This document shows positions 1 to 6,879 of a stretch of 9,578 nt of DNA, in pieces (position 1 is the stretch's first letter; the number at the start of each line of letters is the position of its first letter). The stretch is from an uncultured Collinsella sp. (lineage in GTDB: Bacteria > Actinomycetota > Coriobacteriia > Coriobacteriales > Coriobacteriaceae). The translations under genes were made by a program, and so were the position numbers. Location: positions 1-9,578 of the forward strand of contig UROZ01000076.1 of the NCBI GenBank assembly GCA_900549655.1, given 5' to 3'. The notes beneath the pieces are model-generated. The model saw only the letters and a list, made by a program, of their open reading frames with translations, had not been told where the DNA came from and did not search any database.

Positions 1-581
1 TTTCAACTGACACACTAGATAAACCGTTGGAAGGATACGCCGCTCACCGAAAAACGCCACCGTCCACCGAGTCATTAACACAACGTTCATATTTGACCTA
101 CAACAAAACAGCCGCGATCCCAAACGGGACCGCAACCGCCTGTAAAAGACACAATAGACAGGATGACTTACGCAGCGCCGAGGCAAACATCTACCCCGAG
201 ATGTACGCACGTAAGCCATTTTGCATAAATGCGTTAATTAATTGCATAAGATGGCGCAAGGATTTCTAGCCGTAACAGGGTGGTACCCTCCGGAGCGTGC
301 ATTTTTGCGAGTATTCAGCATCGCGGGATAAGATTTTGGTGTCAAAAGTCTTTCAAAAGGTAGATAGTCCTCATGACTCGTCCCATCTGGATAGCATGCG
401 GCGAGAAACCAGCCATATATGAACATCGCCAAAGCCCAATCGTCGTGCAAAAGCATCAACAGGGGCCGCGAACGTCACCCATAGCCTTATGCACCAATCT
501 TTGGCTGCTGAAAACTCCGTTTTTTGCACGTCGTCCCAAGCACCACCCTCACCCAGCGGCTGATCCGCCGTAAACCGAGGG
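1..581. other. gene-free stretch at left edge
   Basis: I see no convincing gene here on either strand. The open frames present (for example 27-269 plus, 238-459 minus, 371-727 minus) have unbiased, proline/arginine/histidine-rich or mixed translations, no recognisable domain and no good ribosome binding site. The 1-300 part is clearly more A/T-rich than the genes to the right, which fits intergenic DNA. It holds the 21-bp repeat at 221-249 and the T-box-like 11-mer near 278. No minus-strand frame open to the left edge has a plausible start and ribosome binding site. Any gene on the left therefore begins or ends outside the window. Confidence 0.6.
221..249. promoter_or_regulatory. paired TTGCATAA repeats, possible operator
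   Basis: TTGCATAA occurs at 221-228 and again at 242-249, exactly 21 bp apart, or two helical turns, with an AT-rich TTAATTAA between them. Two sites 21 bp apart with TGCAT-type half-sites recall ArgR operator pairs, but the opposite half-sites are poor. No gene is seen next to it in the window, so a regulator is only a guess. The 11-mer GCATAAATGCG in the first copy (223-233) recurs at 3964-3974, downstream of hisS. Confidence 0.25.
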
Positions 582-869
582 CGAAAGGACCCGACGGGTT
601 TCCCTCTGAATGCATTCCGCAGCACGAAGCCCTTTCCAAACGCGCGGAGCGCGCCATTAATTCCCCCAGCAGTAATCCGCTGAAGACCGGACATCGCAGG
701 GCCCGCCATTAGTTTACTTTTAGGCACACTCCGCAGGACGCAAAAGCCCTCGCCGCACTCCGCATCAGGCGCGAAGCGCGCCTAATTCTCTTCAGCCCCA
801 ATCCCTGAAGAACGAGGACGAAGGGACCCGATGGGTTTCCCTCTGAATGCACTCCGCAGCACGAAGCCC
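582..869. repeat. cluster of ~51-bp intergenic repeats
   Basis: A 51-bp unit at 582-632 recurs in direct orientation at 819-869 with only three differences (48/51 identical by eye). A shorter, diverged piece of its end (ACTCCGCAGNACG...AAGCCC) sits at about 728-748. A second element (GCGCG-A/G-AGCGCGCC followed by TAATT and ending CTGAAG) occurs at 642-684 and, less exactly, at 769-810. The cluster lies downstream of ppc and contains no supported gene. A minus-strand frame at 371-727 reads through one copy, but I do not accept it as a gene. Such units look like a dispersed chromosomal repeat family; I cannot count copies outside the window. Confidence 0.8.
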
Positions 870-945
870 CCTTATCCGCAGCTCCGAAGGAGCAGGATAA
901 GGGGGCTTCAAGTGCGAGGACGCATTCAGAGGGAAACCCATCGGG
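827..945. repeat. 119-nt nested inverted repeat downstream of ppc
   Basis: The outer arms 827-850 and 922-945 are perfectly complementary over 24 bp. Inside them, 863-877 pairs with 895-909 (15 bp, core AAGCCCCCTTATCC), and the tip 881-885/889-893 pairs 5 bp around a GAA loop. It is in effect two copies of the 582-632-type repeat facing each other. It begins 27 nt after the ppc stop codon, so on the minus strand it would form a very stable hairpin at the end of the ppc transcript. There is no T-run after it on the minus strand, so it is not a standard intrinsic terminator. It may protect the 3' end, slow polymerase, or be a small mobile repeat. Confidence 0.85.
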
Positions 946-972
946 CCCCGGTGAGAACCACAGGGCTATCGA

Positions 973-3786
973 TTACCCCGTGTTCTGCAGTCCTGCCGAG
1001 ACGCCGGTCACAGTCGAAAGAATCAGGCTCATGTACTCGGCCTTCTTCTCCTCAGCCATCTCGTCCTGGTTCATACGCACCTCGCGAAGGGCGCGGACCT
1101 GGGCGATAGACAGGGCGTCGACATAGGGGTTACGCACGCGGACAGCGCAGCCAAGCACGCGGCGGCGCTGCAGCGGCCACTCGTCACCGACGATGGCAAG
1201 GACCCACTTACGCGTGAGCTGCATCTCGGTGAAGACCTTCTCGGACAGATCCTGGCGATCGCCCAGGTGCAGATACATCTTGGCGATGCGCTGGTCGGTC
1301 TTGGCGATCGACATCTCGATGTTGTCGATAAAGGTGCGGAAGAACGGCCACTCCTGGTAGGCAGCCTTGAGCTGGTCAAGGTCGCCCAGCTGCTCGCAGG
1401 CGGTGCCCAGGCCGTACCAAGCGGCCAGGTTAATGCGCGCCTGGCTCCAGCTGAAGATCCACGGAATGGTACGCAGGTCGTCGAGCGACTTGGCGCCCAA
1501 GCCGCGCTTGGCGGGACGCGAGCCAATCGGCAGCAGACCGACCTCGGTCAGCGGCGTCACGGTCGAGAACCACGGTGTAAAGTCCTCGGTGTTCAGCAGG
1601 TCCAGATAGCGCTCGTGGCTTGCGGCGTTGAGCTTCTCGGCCATATCCCAGAACTTCTGCGTGGTCTCGGTGTTGGTCTTCTCGACGCTCGGAGCCGACT
1701 GCAAAAGCGTTGCGGCGGCAACGGACTCAACATGGCGCTGAGCCAGCGTGCGGTTGCCGTAACGGGCAAAGATGACCTCGCCCTGCTCGGTGAGCTTAAA
1801 GAAGCAGTTGACCGAACCCTTGGGCTGCGCCAGCACGGCCTTGTTGGCCGGGCCGCCGCCACGGCCCACGGCACCGCCGCGACCGTGCATGAGCACCAGG
1901 TCGATATTGTTCTTCTCGGCCCACTTGGCGATGCGCTCCTGCGCGGAGTGCAGCGCGAGCATGGCCGTGGTAGGACCGGCGTCCTTGGAGGAATCGGAGT
2001 AGCCCAGCATAACCTCCATGCGGCGGTTGGTCTGGGCAAGGCGCTTTTGCACCACGGGCAGCGTAAGCATCTGGTCGAGCACGTCAACGCAGCCCTCGAG
2101 GTCCTCGAGCTGCTCGAACAGCGGGATCACGTCGAGCTCGGGGACATCCTCCTCGTGTGCAAAGGACAGGTGGGCCAGCTCAAAGACATCGGCCACATGC
2201 TGGGCGCTCTTGGTGAACGAGATGATGTAGCGGTGCGCCATCTTCTTGCCGTAGCGCTTTTGGATGGAACCAATGGCGCGGAAGGTATCGATGACCTCGC
2301 GCGTCATGGGCTGCAGGTCGCCATGGATACCGTTCTCGTGGATATCCTTGAGGGCGCGGGCATGCACCACGGAGTGCTGACGGAACTCCATCTCGACCAT
2401 ATGGAAGCCGAAGGACTCGACCTGCCAGATGATGGTCTGGACCGGGCCGTAGGCAGCACGGACGGCACCGCAGGCGGCCAGCGAGCGCTGGACGACACGC
2501 AGGTCATCCAGGAACTCGTCTGCGCTGTGATACATGGTGTCGGTGATACGGCGGACGGTGGCGTTGAGTCGGTCGGCCATGACGAGCATGACGGCGCGAT
2601 GCGGCTCGTGCTCGGAGATCAGTTCAGCACGTGCGGTGTACTGGGTGCTCATCTCAACCTGATGGTTCCACAGGTTGATGAGCTCGGCAGACGGCTTGCT
2701 GTAGGTGGCCTCGAGCGTGAGGTTGCGGCCGATGCGGCGGCACTTGTCCTCGAGCTTGAGCACCATATGGGTGAAATACTTGGCGGCGACTTCGCGGCTC
2801 ACCTTTGCGGTGACGTTGGGGTTACCGTCGCGGTCGGAGCCGATCCAGCTGCCGGGATGGAAGAACGCCGGGCACAGCGGCGGCACGGTACCGGCCTTGT
2901 CGCCCAGCACCCAGTCGTCAAAACGACGATAGATGACGGGGATAACGTCGAACAGCGTGTTATCAAAGATGTCGATGATGGTATCGGCTTCCTCGACCGG
3001 CGTGGGCTTCTTGAGCGCGATGGGGCTCGTACGCACCAGGGCGTCGATCTCCTGCAGCATATGGCGCTCGTTCTCCACCAGGTCGGAGCCGCCCAAACGC
3101 GGACGCTCCTCCAGCAGGTTGGAGATACGGCGAATCTTGCCCTCGACGGCCTTACGACGGGCCTCGGTGGGATGTGCGGTAAAGACAGGGTGGAACTCGA
3201 GCTTGCCGAGCAGCTCATTGGCACCCTCGACGCCCATCTCGTTTACCAACTGGTGATAGGCGACGGTGAGTTCGTTGGCGGGATCGACCTCGGTATCGGT
3301 CGATGCGCCGGCCTCGCGCTCGCGCAGCTGCGCCACACGGTAGTTCTCCTCCGACAGGTTTGCCAAGTGGAAGAAGCTCGTAAAGGCGCGAACGATGACC
3401 TGCTGCTTATCAAGCGGCAGGCTGTCAATCAAATCGACGACTTCGCGAAACGCCACGGCGGTGGGCTCGTCGGCAGTGGGCACGCCCTGTTCGTCAACGG
3501 ACTCGTCGGCAGCGCGGCTACCGGGGTTGCCAGCATTGGCCACAAACTCGGCTGTCAAAATCTTGTCGAACAGGTCCGCGATCTCGGGATCATACTCGCT
3601 AAGCACACGACGTTCCAGGCGCAGGAACAGCGCCAGATTATCGCGCAGCTCCTCGGGGATCTCGATCTCGGCGAGACGCTCCCTGGACTCGGCATTCGAG
3701 CCGATTCGGTTAACGAGGCGGTTGACCACGGCAGCGACGCGCGCCGCGGCTTCGGGTACAGACTGGTTGCTTAGGTTCTCAGCCAC
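973..3786 (-). CDS. ppc: phosphoenolpyruvate carboxylase
   Basis: This cytoplasmic enzyme adds bicarbonate to phosphoenolpyruvate to give oxaloacetate and phosphate, refilling C4 acids for biosynthesis and fermentation. The 937-residue protein spans the PEPC family. It shows FTAHPTEA with the catalytic His (about residue 205), GSDRDGNPN (316-324), the signature VMLGYSDSSKDAG (592-604), the glycine/arginine loop HGRGGAVGRGGGP (634-646) and the usual C-terminal QNTG. An N-terminal extension of roughly 65 residues precedes the region matching the start of E. coli PEPC, within the family's size range. The start is uncertain. The upstream ATG at 3798 has AAGGAGG only 1 nt before it, too close to work normally. 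GTG at 3786 has GGGAGG followed by four bases, so I prefer GTG. It lies 258 bp after hisS, with its own promoter-like site. Confidence 0.96.
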   Translation of the reverse strand: MAENLSNQSVPEAAARVAAVVNRLVNRIGSNAESRERLAEIEIPEELRDNLALFLRLERRVLSEYDPEIADLFDKILTAEFVANAGNPGSRAADESVDEQGVPTADEPTAVAFREVVDLIDSLPLDKQQVIVRAFTSFFHLANLSEENYRVAQLREREAGASTDTEVDPANELTVAYHQLVNEMGVEGANELLGKLEFHPVFTAHPTEARRKAVEGKIRRISNLLEERPRLGGSDLVENERHMLQEIDALVRTSPIALKKPTPVEEADTIIDIFDNTLFDVIPVIYRRFDDWVLGDKAGTVPPLCPAFFHPGSWIGSDRDGNPNVTAKVSREVAAKYFTHMVLKLEDKCRRIGRNLTLEATYSKPSAELINLWNHQVEMSTQYTARAELISEHEPHRAVMLVMADRLNATVRRITDTMYHSADEFLDDLRVVQRSLAACGAVRAAYGPVQTIIWQVESFGFHMVEMEFRQHSVVHARALKDIHENGIHGDLQPMTREVIDTFRAIGSIQKRYGKKMAHRYIISFTKSAQHVADVFELAHLSFAHEEDVPELDVIPLFEQLEDLEGCVDVLDQMLTLPVVQKRLAQTNRRMEVMLGYSDSSKDAGPTTAMLALHSAQERIAKWAEKNNIDLVLMHGRGGAVGRGGGPANKAVLAQPKGSVNCFFKLTEQGEVIFARYGNRTLAQRHVESVAAATLLQSAPSVEKTNTETTQKFWDMAEKLNAASHERYLDLLNTEDFTPWFSTVTPLTEVGLLPIGSRPAKRGLGAKSLDDLRTIPWIFSWSQARINLAAWYGLGTACEQLGDLDQLKAAYQEWPFFRTFIDNIEMSIAKTDQRIAKMYLHLGDRQDLSEKVFTEMQLTRKWVLAIVGDEWPLQRRRVLGCAVRVRNPYVDALSIAQVRALREVRMNQDEMAEEKKAEYMSLILSTVTGVSAGLQNTG

Positions 3787-3830
3787 GTTTCCTCCCATTC
3801 CTCCTTCTATGCACGTAACATGCGGTATTC

Positions 3831-3836
3831 ATTATA
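3831..3836 (-). promoter_or_regulatory. -10 box of putative ppc promoter
   Basis: The minus strand reads a perfect TATAAT here, 45 nt before the preferred GTG start and 33 nt before the alternative ATG. No good -35 hexamer is seen 16-18 bp upstream (about 3852-3859), which suggests a weak promoter or one helped by an activator. The would-be -35 region overlaps one of the small palindromes at 3846-3856. Confidence 0.55.
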
Positions 3837-3845
3837 GGCGCTTGA

Positions 3846-3891
3846 GAAATACTTTCGACACTGATTGCGCTTTACCACACAAAAGTATTTT
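3846..3891. promoter_or_regulatory. paired RAAA-n3-TTTY palindromes, candidate operator
   Basis: Two short near-palindromes flank the upstream part of the ppc promoter: GAAATACTTTC at 3846-3856 and AAAAGTATTTT at 3881-3891, with centres 35 bp apart. Their cores (AAATACTTT and AAAGTATTT) are exact reverse complements. They could be two sites for one dimeric regulator, or arms of a DNA loop. The nearer one overlaps the expected -35 position, which would suit a repressor. The regulator is unknown. Confidence 0.35.
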
Positions 3892-3993
3892 CTGCATTGC
3901 AAGGGTTTTTGCCCCAAATGGTCGTATTTCTCGGTGGGCGGCATATGCAAACGAGGGCATTCCGCATAAATGCGAAACACCCCCGTAACAATA

Positions 3994-4006
3994 GCTCGTC
4001 GCGAGC
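3994..4006 (-). terminator. weak hairpin after hisS
   Basis: The minus strand forms GCTCG-CGA-CGAGC about 38 nt after the hisS stop, followed by TATTGTTA. The stem is only 5 bp and the U-run is interrupted, so this is a poor intrinsic terminator at best. No better one is seen between hisS and the ppc promoter. Confidence 0.25.
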
Positions 4007-4044
4007 GGGACATGTTAGCGGGTCCGCAGCTCAAAAATCATGCG

Positions 4045-5358
4045 CTACAGACGCTCGCGAACCGCCTCGACGACGTTGGCCAGATCGACGAGAACCTCGT
4101 CATGGCTCTGCATGTCGCGCACCTTGACCTTGCCGGCGGCAAGCTCGTCGCCGCCCAGGACCAGGATGAGCTTGGCGCCTACCTTATCGGCCTGCTTAAA
4201 CTGGGCCTTGAGCGAACGGCCCTGATAGTCGGCCTCGGTCACAATCCCTGCGGCGCGAAGCTGCTGCGTAATGGCAAAGACGTTCTGGCGCAGTTCCTTG
4301 CCGGCATTGGCGACATAGACGCACGGGGCCTCATCGGCACCCAGATCGCTGCCAAAGGCCTGCAGGGCCAGCAGGGCGCGCTCAAAACCGACGGCGAAGC
4401 CGACGCCTGCCGTGGGCTTGCCGCCCTCGAGCTCGACGAGGCCATCGTAGCGACCGCCACCACCGATGGAGCCGACACCGGCGCCGGGAGCCTCGACCTC
4501 AAAGACAGTACGGGTGTAGTAGTCCAGGCCGCGCACTAAGGTGGGATCCTCGACATACTCGATACCCGCCGCATCCAAATAGCGCTTGACCTGCTCGTAG
4601 TGCTCGCGGCACTCGTCGCACAGGTTGTCGCCCATCAGCGGGGCGTCGGCCATGATCTCACGGCAATGGTCGTTCTTGCAGTCGAAGGCGCGCAGCGGGT
4701 TGAGCTCGGCGCGCTCGCGGCACTCATCGCACATCTCGTCGGCGTGATCGAGGATAAACTGCTTGACCTGCTCGCGGTAAGCCGGACGGCACTGAGCGTC
4801 GCCCATCGAGTTAATGAGCAGACGAAGCTTGGAAAGATCGAAGCCCAGGCGCTTGTAAAACTCCATGAGCATGATGATGCACTCGGCGTCTGCCGCCGGA
4901 TCGGGAGCGCCGAGCCACTCGATGCCCACCTGGTGGAACTGGCGCAGGCGGCCCTTCTGGGGACGCTCGCCGCGGAACATGGCCTCGGCGTAGTACGCCT
5001 TAAACGGCGTGGAGCCCTGGGGCACCAGATTGTTCTCGACGACAGCGCGCACCACGCCGGCCGTGCCCTCGGGGCGAAGCGCCAGGCGCTGCTTGGGCTT
5101 GAGTTTGGTGTCGGTGCCCTCGGTAAAGACGCGCTCCAGGTTGGCACCGCTGAACACGCGGAACATTTCCTTGCGCACGACGTCGGTCGACTGGCCGATA
5201 CCGTGGACAAACACGTCCACCTGCTCGATCGCGGGCGTCTCGATGGGTTTAAAACCAAACGGCTCGAACACGCCGGCCGCAATCTGCTGCATCTTTTGCC
5301 AGGCGCGCATCTCGGCGCCGATAAGGTCGCGGGTTCCCTCCGCCTTCTGTGCCTGCAT
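4045..5358 (-). CDS. hisS: histidyl-tRNA synthetase
   Basis: This class II aminoacyl-tRNA synthetase attaches histidine to tRNA-His in the cytoplasm. The 437-residue protein is full length. It has the N-terminal GTRDL (8-12), motif 2 ALRPEGT with Arg95, the HisRS-specific LVRGLDYYTRTVFE (274-287) with Arg276, the histidine-binding GGGGRYDG (299-306), motif 3 GVGFAVGFERAL, and a C-terminal anticodon-binding domain from about residue 345. The insertion domain carries six cysteines (210, 213, 227, 232, 247, 250) in CxxC, Cx4C, CxxC order. This resembles cysteine-rich HisRS forms of Gram-positive anaerobes and may bind a metal. The frame extends to a TTG at 5364, but ATG at 5358 has AAAGGTG seven bases upstream and gives the usual N-terminus. 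No T-box is seen upstream. Confidence 0.97.
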   Translation of the reverse strand: MQAQKAEGTRDLIGAEMRAWQKMQQIAAGVFEPFGFKPIETPAIEQVDVFVHGIGQSTDVVRKEMFRVFSGANLERVFTEGTDTKLKPKQRLALRPEGTAGVVRAVVENNLVPQGSTPFKAYYAEAMFRGERPQKGRLRQFHQVGIEWLGAPDPAADAECIIMLMEFYKRLGFDLSKLRLLINSMGDAQCRPAYREQVKQFILDHADEMCDECRERAELNPLRAFDCKNDHCREIMADAPLMGDNLCDECREHYEQVKRYLDAAGIEYVEDPTLVRGLDYYTRTVFEVEAPGAGVGSIGGGGRYDGLVELEGGKPTAGVGFAVGFERALLALQAFGSDLGADEAPCVYVANAGKELRQNVFAITQQLRAAGIVTEADYQGRSLKAQFKQADKVGAKLILVLGGDELAAGKVKVRDMQSHDEVLVDLANVVEAVRERL

Positions 5359-5400
5359 GGGCAAACACCTTTCTTTTGTATCGCGTCATAGGTAACGGTC

Positions 5401-5406
5401 ATTATA
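5401..5406 (-). promoter_or_regulatory. -10 box of putative hisS promoter
   Basis: The minus strand has a perfect TATAAT 43 nt before the hisS ATG. No convincing -35 hexamer is present at the right distance. That region is G/T-rich and runs into the base of the large hairpin at 5416-5491. The hairpin DNA therefore sits where RNA polymerase and activators would bind. Confidence 0.5.
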
Positions 5407-5415
5407 CGGCACAAA

Positions 5416-5491
5416 CACAAACAGCGGTGGCGCGTCTGACCGAACGAGGGTATGGGGACTCGTTCGGCCAGACGCGCCGCCGCTGTTTGTG
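5416..5491. repeat. 33-bp-arm inverted repeat upstream of hisS
   Basis: Arms 5416-5448 and 5459-5491 are complementary over 33 bp with two mismatches, around a 10-nt loop (5449-5458). The arm runs CACAAACAGCGG into a GCGCGTCTG core and ends CCGAACGAG. It lies just upstream of the hisS TATAAT box and could be the end of the MFS transcript or part of a small repeat element. There is no clean U-run, so terminator function is uncertain. Confidence 0.85.
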
Positions 5492-5552
5492 ATCCCTTTT
5501 CCTCCGTCCCCTTCGGATCACGTGATCCCTTGGGGACGGAGGAATAGGGATC
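5491..5552. repeat. 62-bp near-perfect palindrome
   Basis: The block is symmetric about 5521/5522, with 27 of 31 positions pairing. The centre is GGATCACGTGATCC, flanked by CCTCCGTCCCC and GGGGACGGAGG, with GATCCCT/AGGGATC at the ends. It touches the previous hairpin at 5491, so the two form one composite structure. It could act as DNA (cruciform or protein site) or as RNA in the 3' region of the MFS gene. Confidence 0.85.
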
Positions 5553-5564
5553 GTCCTTTGGCCT

Positions 5565-5624
5565 GCGGCGACCTTGGAAACCGAATGATGGTACGAGCAT
5601 CCATTCGGCTCCCAAGACCGCCGC
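5565..5624. repeat. hairpin just after the MFS stop codon
   Basis: GCGGCGACCTTGG (5565-5577) pairs with 5612-5624. Inside it, CCGAATG (5581-5587) pairs with CATTCGG, and GATG with CATC, leaving a bulge and a short loop around 5590-5597. The two mismatches in the outer stem become G-U pairs when read as minus-strand RNA, which suits a transcribed structure. It begins 37 nt after the stop codon. No U-run follows. Confidence 0.7.
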
Positions 5625-5661
5625 GGGCAGAACGGGGCGAACAGAAAAGAGCGACGGACGC

Positions 5662-6819
5662 CTACTCCCCCGCCACGCTTGCGCGCAGCTTGGAGGTGAT
5701 GGTGCCCGTGACCTTGCCGAGGTCGGCCATGCCAAACTGCTTGGACGCGGCGATGGTAGGCGTGATGGTGCCCATACACGTTCCGATACCAAAGCTCACA
5801 GCGGCGACAATAGGACCGAGGTCCGTCGTCGGGAAGCACAGCGCCACGCAGGCGATAATGCACGCAACGGAGCCAAGGATATTGCCAAAGCGCAGGCCAA
5901 AGCGGTCATAAATCGCACCGAGCGAAATCTTGGCGATAACGACGGTGACCATATAGGCCGAAAGCACAGTGCCCGCCCACATGGGATCATGACCGCCCGT
6001 GACGATCTTGGCGCCGTTGACGGTAACGCTCGTCATGTTGGTGACTTGGTTGGGCAAGATGGCGCCGTTAACGAGACCCATAAAGAGGAAGGCGACGACA
6101 AGCAGCCAAAACGCCGGGCTCTTCTTGATGCGAGACCAGCCGACGCTAACCTCGGGCGCCGTGTGCTCGTCCTTGTCGCCAGCCGTCGAGACGGACGGAT
6201 CGCCCGGGTTCTCGCCGAGCGGCTTAAGGCCGATCTCGGAAGGCTTAGTGCGGAAGGAGTAGGCCGTGATGGGCAGTGCCGCCACCATGCAGACGGCAGC
6301 GAGTACCAGGAACGCAGAGCGCCAGCCCACACTCACGATAAGCGAGCTCACGATGGGAGACAGAATAGCGCCGCCAAAGCCCGAGCCCGAAAGTGCGATG
6401 GAGATGGCAAGGCCTCGCTTGGCGGTAAACCAGTTGGCGGTCACTAGGCTGATGAGCAGGCGGGTCGAGGCCACAGCGAAGCAGCCCGAAACGGCAAAGA
6501 GCACGTAGACCTGCCACAGCTCACCGACAAAGCTCATGCTGGCAAGAACGGCAGAGGTAGCGATAACGGTTAGGGAACCCAAAACGCGACCGCTTACTTT
6601 ATCGGCAACATGGCCAATGACAAGCGATCCGATAACGCTCACCACGGTAGAGATCGCATTGGAGATGTTGTACTGCGCAAGAGATATTCCCAAGTCGCTG
6701 ACGATGAGCGGCTGGAACAGGCTCATGCAGTTGACGAAAATCGTGTAGCACGTGGCTATGATGACAAAGCCGGAGGCCACGACGAGCCAACCGGGGAAGA
6801 ACTTACGCTGCTGGGGCAT
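5662..6819 (-). CDS. MFS transporter, C-terminally truncated
   Basis: This is a major facilitator superfamily protein of the oxalate/formate or monocarboxylate-like type; the substrate is unknown. The 385-residue product has about ten hydrophobic segments: six before the cytoplasmic loop at 189-235 and four after it (about 236-257, 282-302, 311-329, 335-358). MFS proteins of this type normally have twelve. The family sequence is good through QFGMADLGKVTGTITS (about 361-376) and then changes abruptly to KLRASVAGE and a TAG stop. Helices 11 and 12, about 60 residues, are missing, and no other frame downstream encodes them. The start is ATG at 6819 with AAGGAG five bases upstream. It may be a broken gene or a true short variant. 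Large palindromes follow directly after the stop. Confidence 0.88.
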   Translation of the reverse strand: MPQQRKFFPGWLVVASGFVIIATCYTIFVNCMSLFQPLIVSDLGISLAQYNISNAISTVVSVIGSLVIGHVADKVSGRVLGSLTVIATSAVLASMSFVGELWQVYVLFAVSGCFAVASTRLLISLVTANWFTAKRGLAISIALSGSGFGGAILSPIVSSLIVSVGWRSAFLVLAAVCMVAALPITAYSFRTKPSEIGLKPLGENPGDPSVSTAGDKDEHTAPEVSVGWSRIKKSPAFWLLVVAFLFMGLVNGAILPNQVTNMTSVTVNGAKIVTGGHDPMWAGTVLSAYMVTVVIAKISLGAIYDRFGLRFGNILGSVACIIACVALCFPTTDLGPIVAAVSFGIGTCMGTITPTIAASKQFGMADLGKVTGTITSKLRASVAGE

Positions 6820-6846
6820 ACTGCTCCTTATTTAACAAACGAATAG

Positions 6847-6863
6847 CCGGCGCCGGGCGCCGG
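6847..6863. other. GC-rich hairpin in MFS leader
   Basis: CCGGCGCC and GGCGCCGG (6847-6854 and 6856-6863) form a compact G/C hairpin about 27 nt before the MFS start codon. On the minus strand it is followed by TATTCGTTTGTT, so it could be a second terminator after the M20 gene or an attenuator. It does not cover the AAGGAG ribosome binding site. Confidence 0.4.
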
Positions 6864-6879
6864 TAGTGCCCAAGATTGC

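Noticed and set aside
27..269. 80-codon plus-strand frame at the left edge
   Set aside because: Its mixed composition, A/T-rich surroundings, lack of a ribosome binding site and overlap with the TTGCATAA repeats argue against a gene.
371..727. 118-codon minus-strand frame downstream of ppc
   Set aside because: It reads through the intergenic repeat unit at 582-632, has no good ribosome binding site and resembles no family. It could be a short repeat-derived protein, but the evidence is too thin.
827..945. Inverted repeat as ends of an insertion sequence
   Set aside because: The arms enclose only a nested hairpin and no transposase, and no target-site duplication is evident. A repeat pair is the safer description.
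1267..3774. 835-codon open frame on the plus strand, antisense to ppc
   Set aside because: Its translation has no recognisable domain and it lies wholly inside ppc, which has all PEPC motifs. Strong codon bias in G+C-rich genes often leaves long antisense frames open.
4600..5391. 263-codon plus-strand frame antisense to hisS
   Set aside because: This is also a codon-bias shadow; hisS on the other strand is certain and this frame has no ribosome binding site or family match.
5359..5661. T-box or other riboswitch in front of hisS
   Set aside because: No AGGGTGG core is found on the minus strand in this gap. The large hairpins lack T-box features and most lie upstream of the hisS TATAAT box, so they would not be in the hisS leader.
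5402..5863. 153-codon minus-strand frame overlapping the MFS end, as a frameshifted MFS C-terminus
   Set aside because: Its translation is rich in Arg, His and Pro with no membrane helices, so it cannot be the missing helices 11-12.
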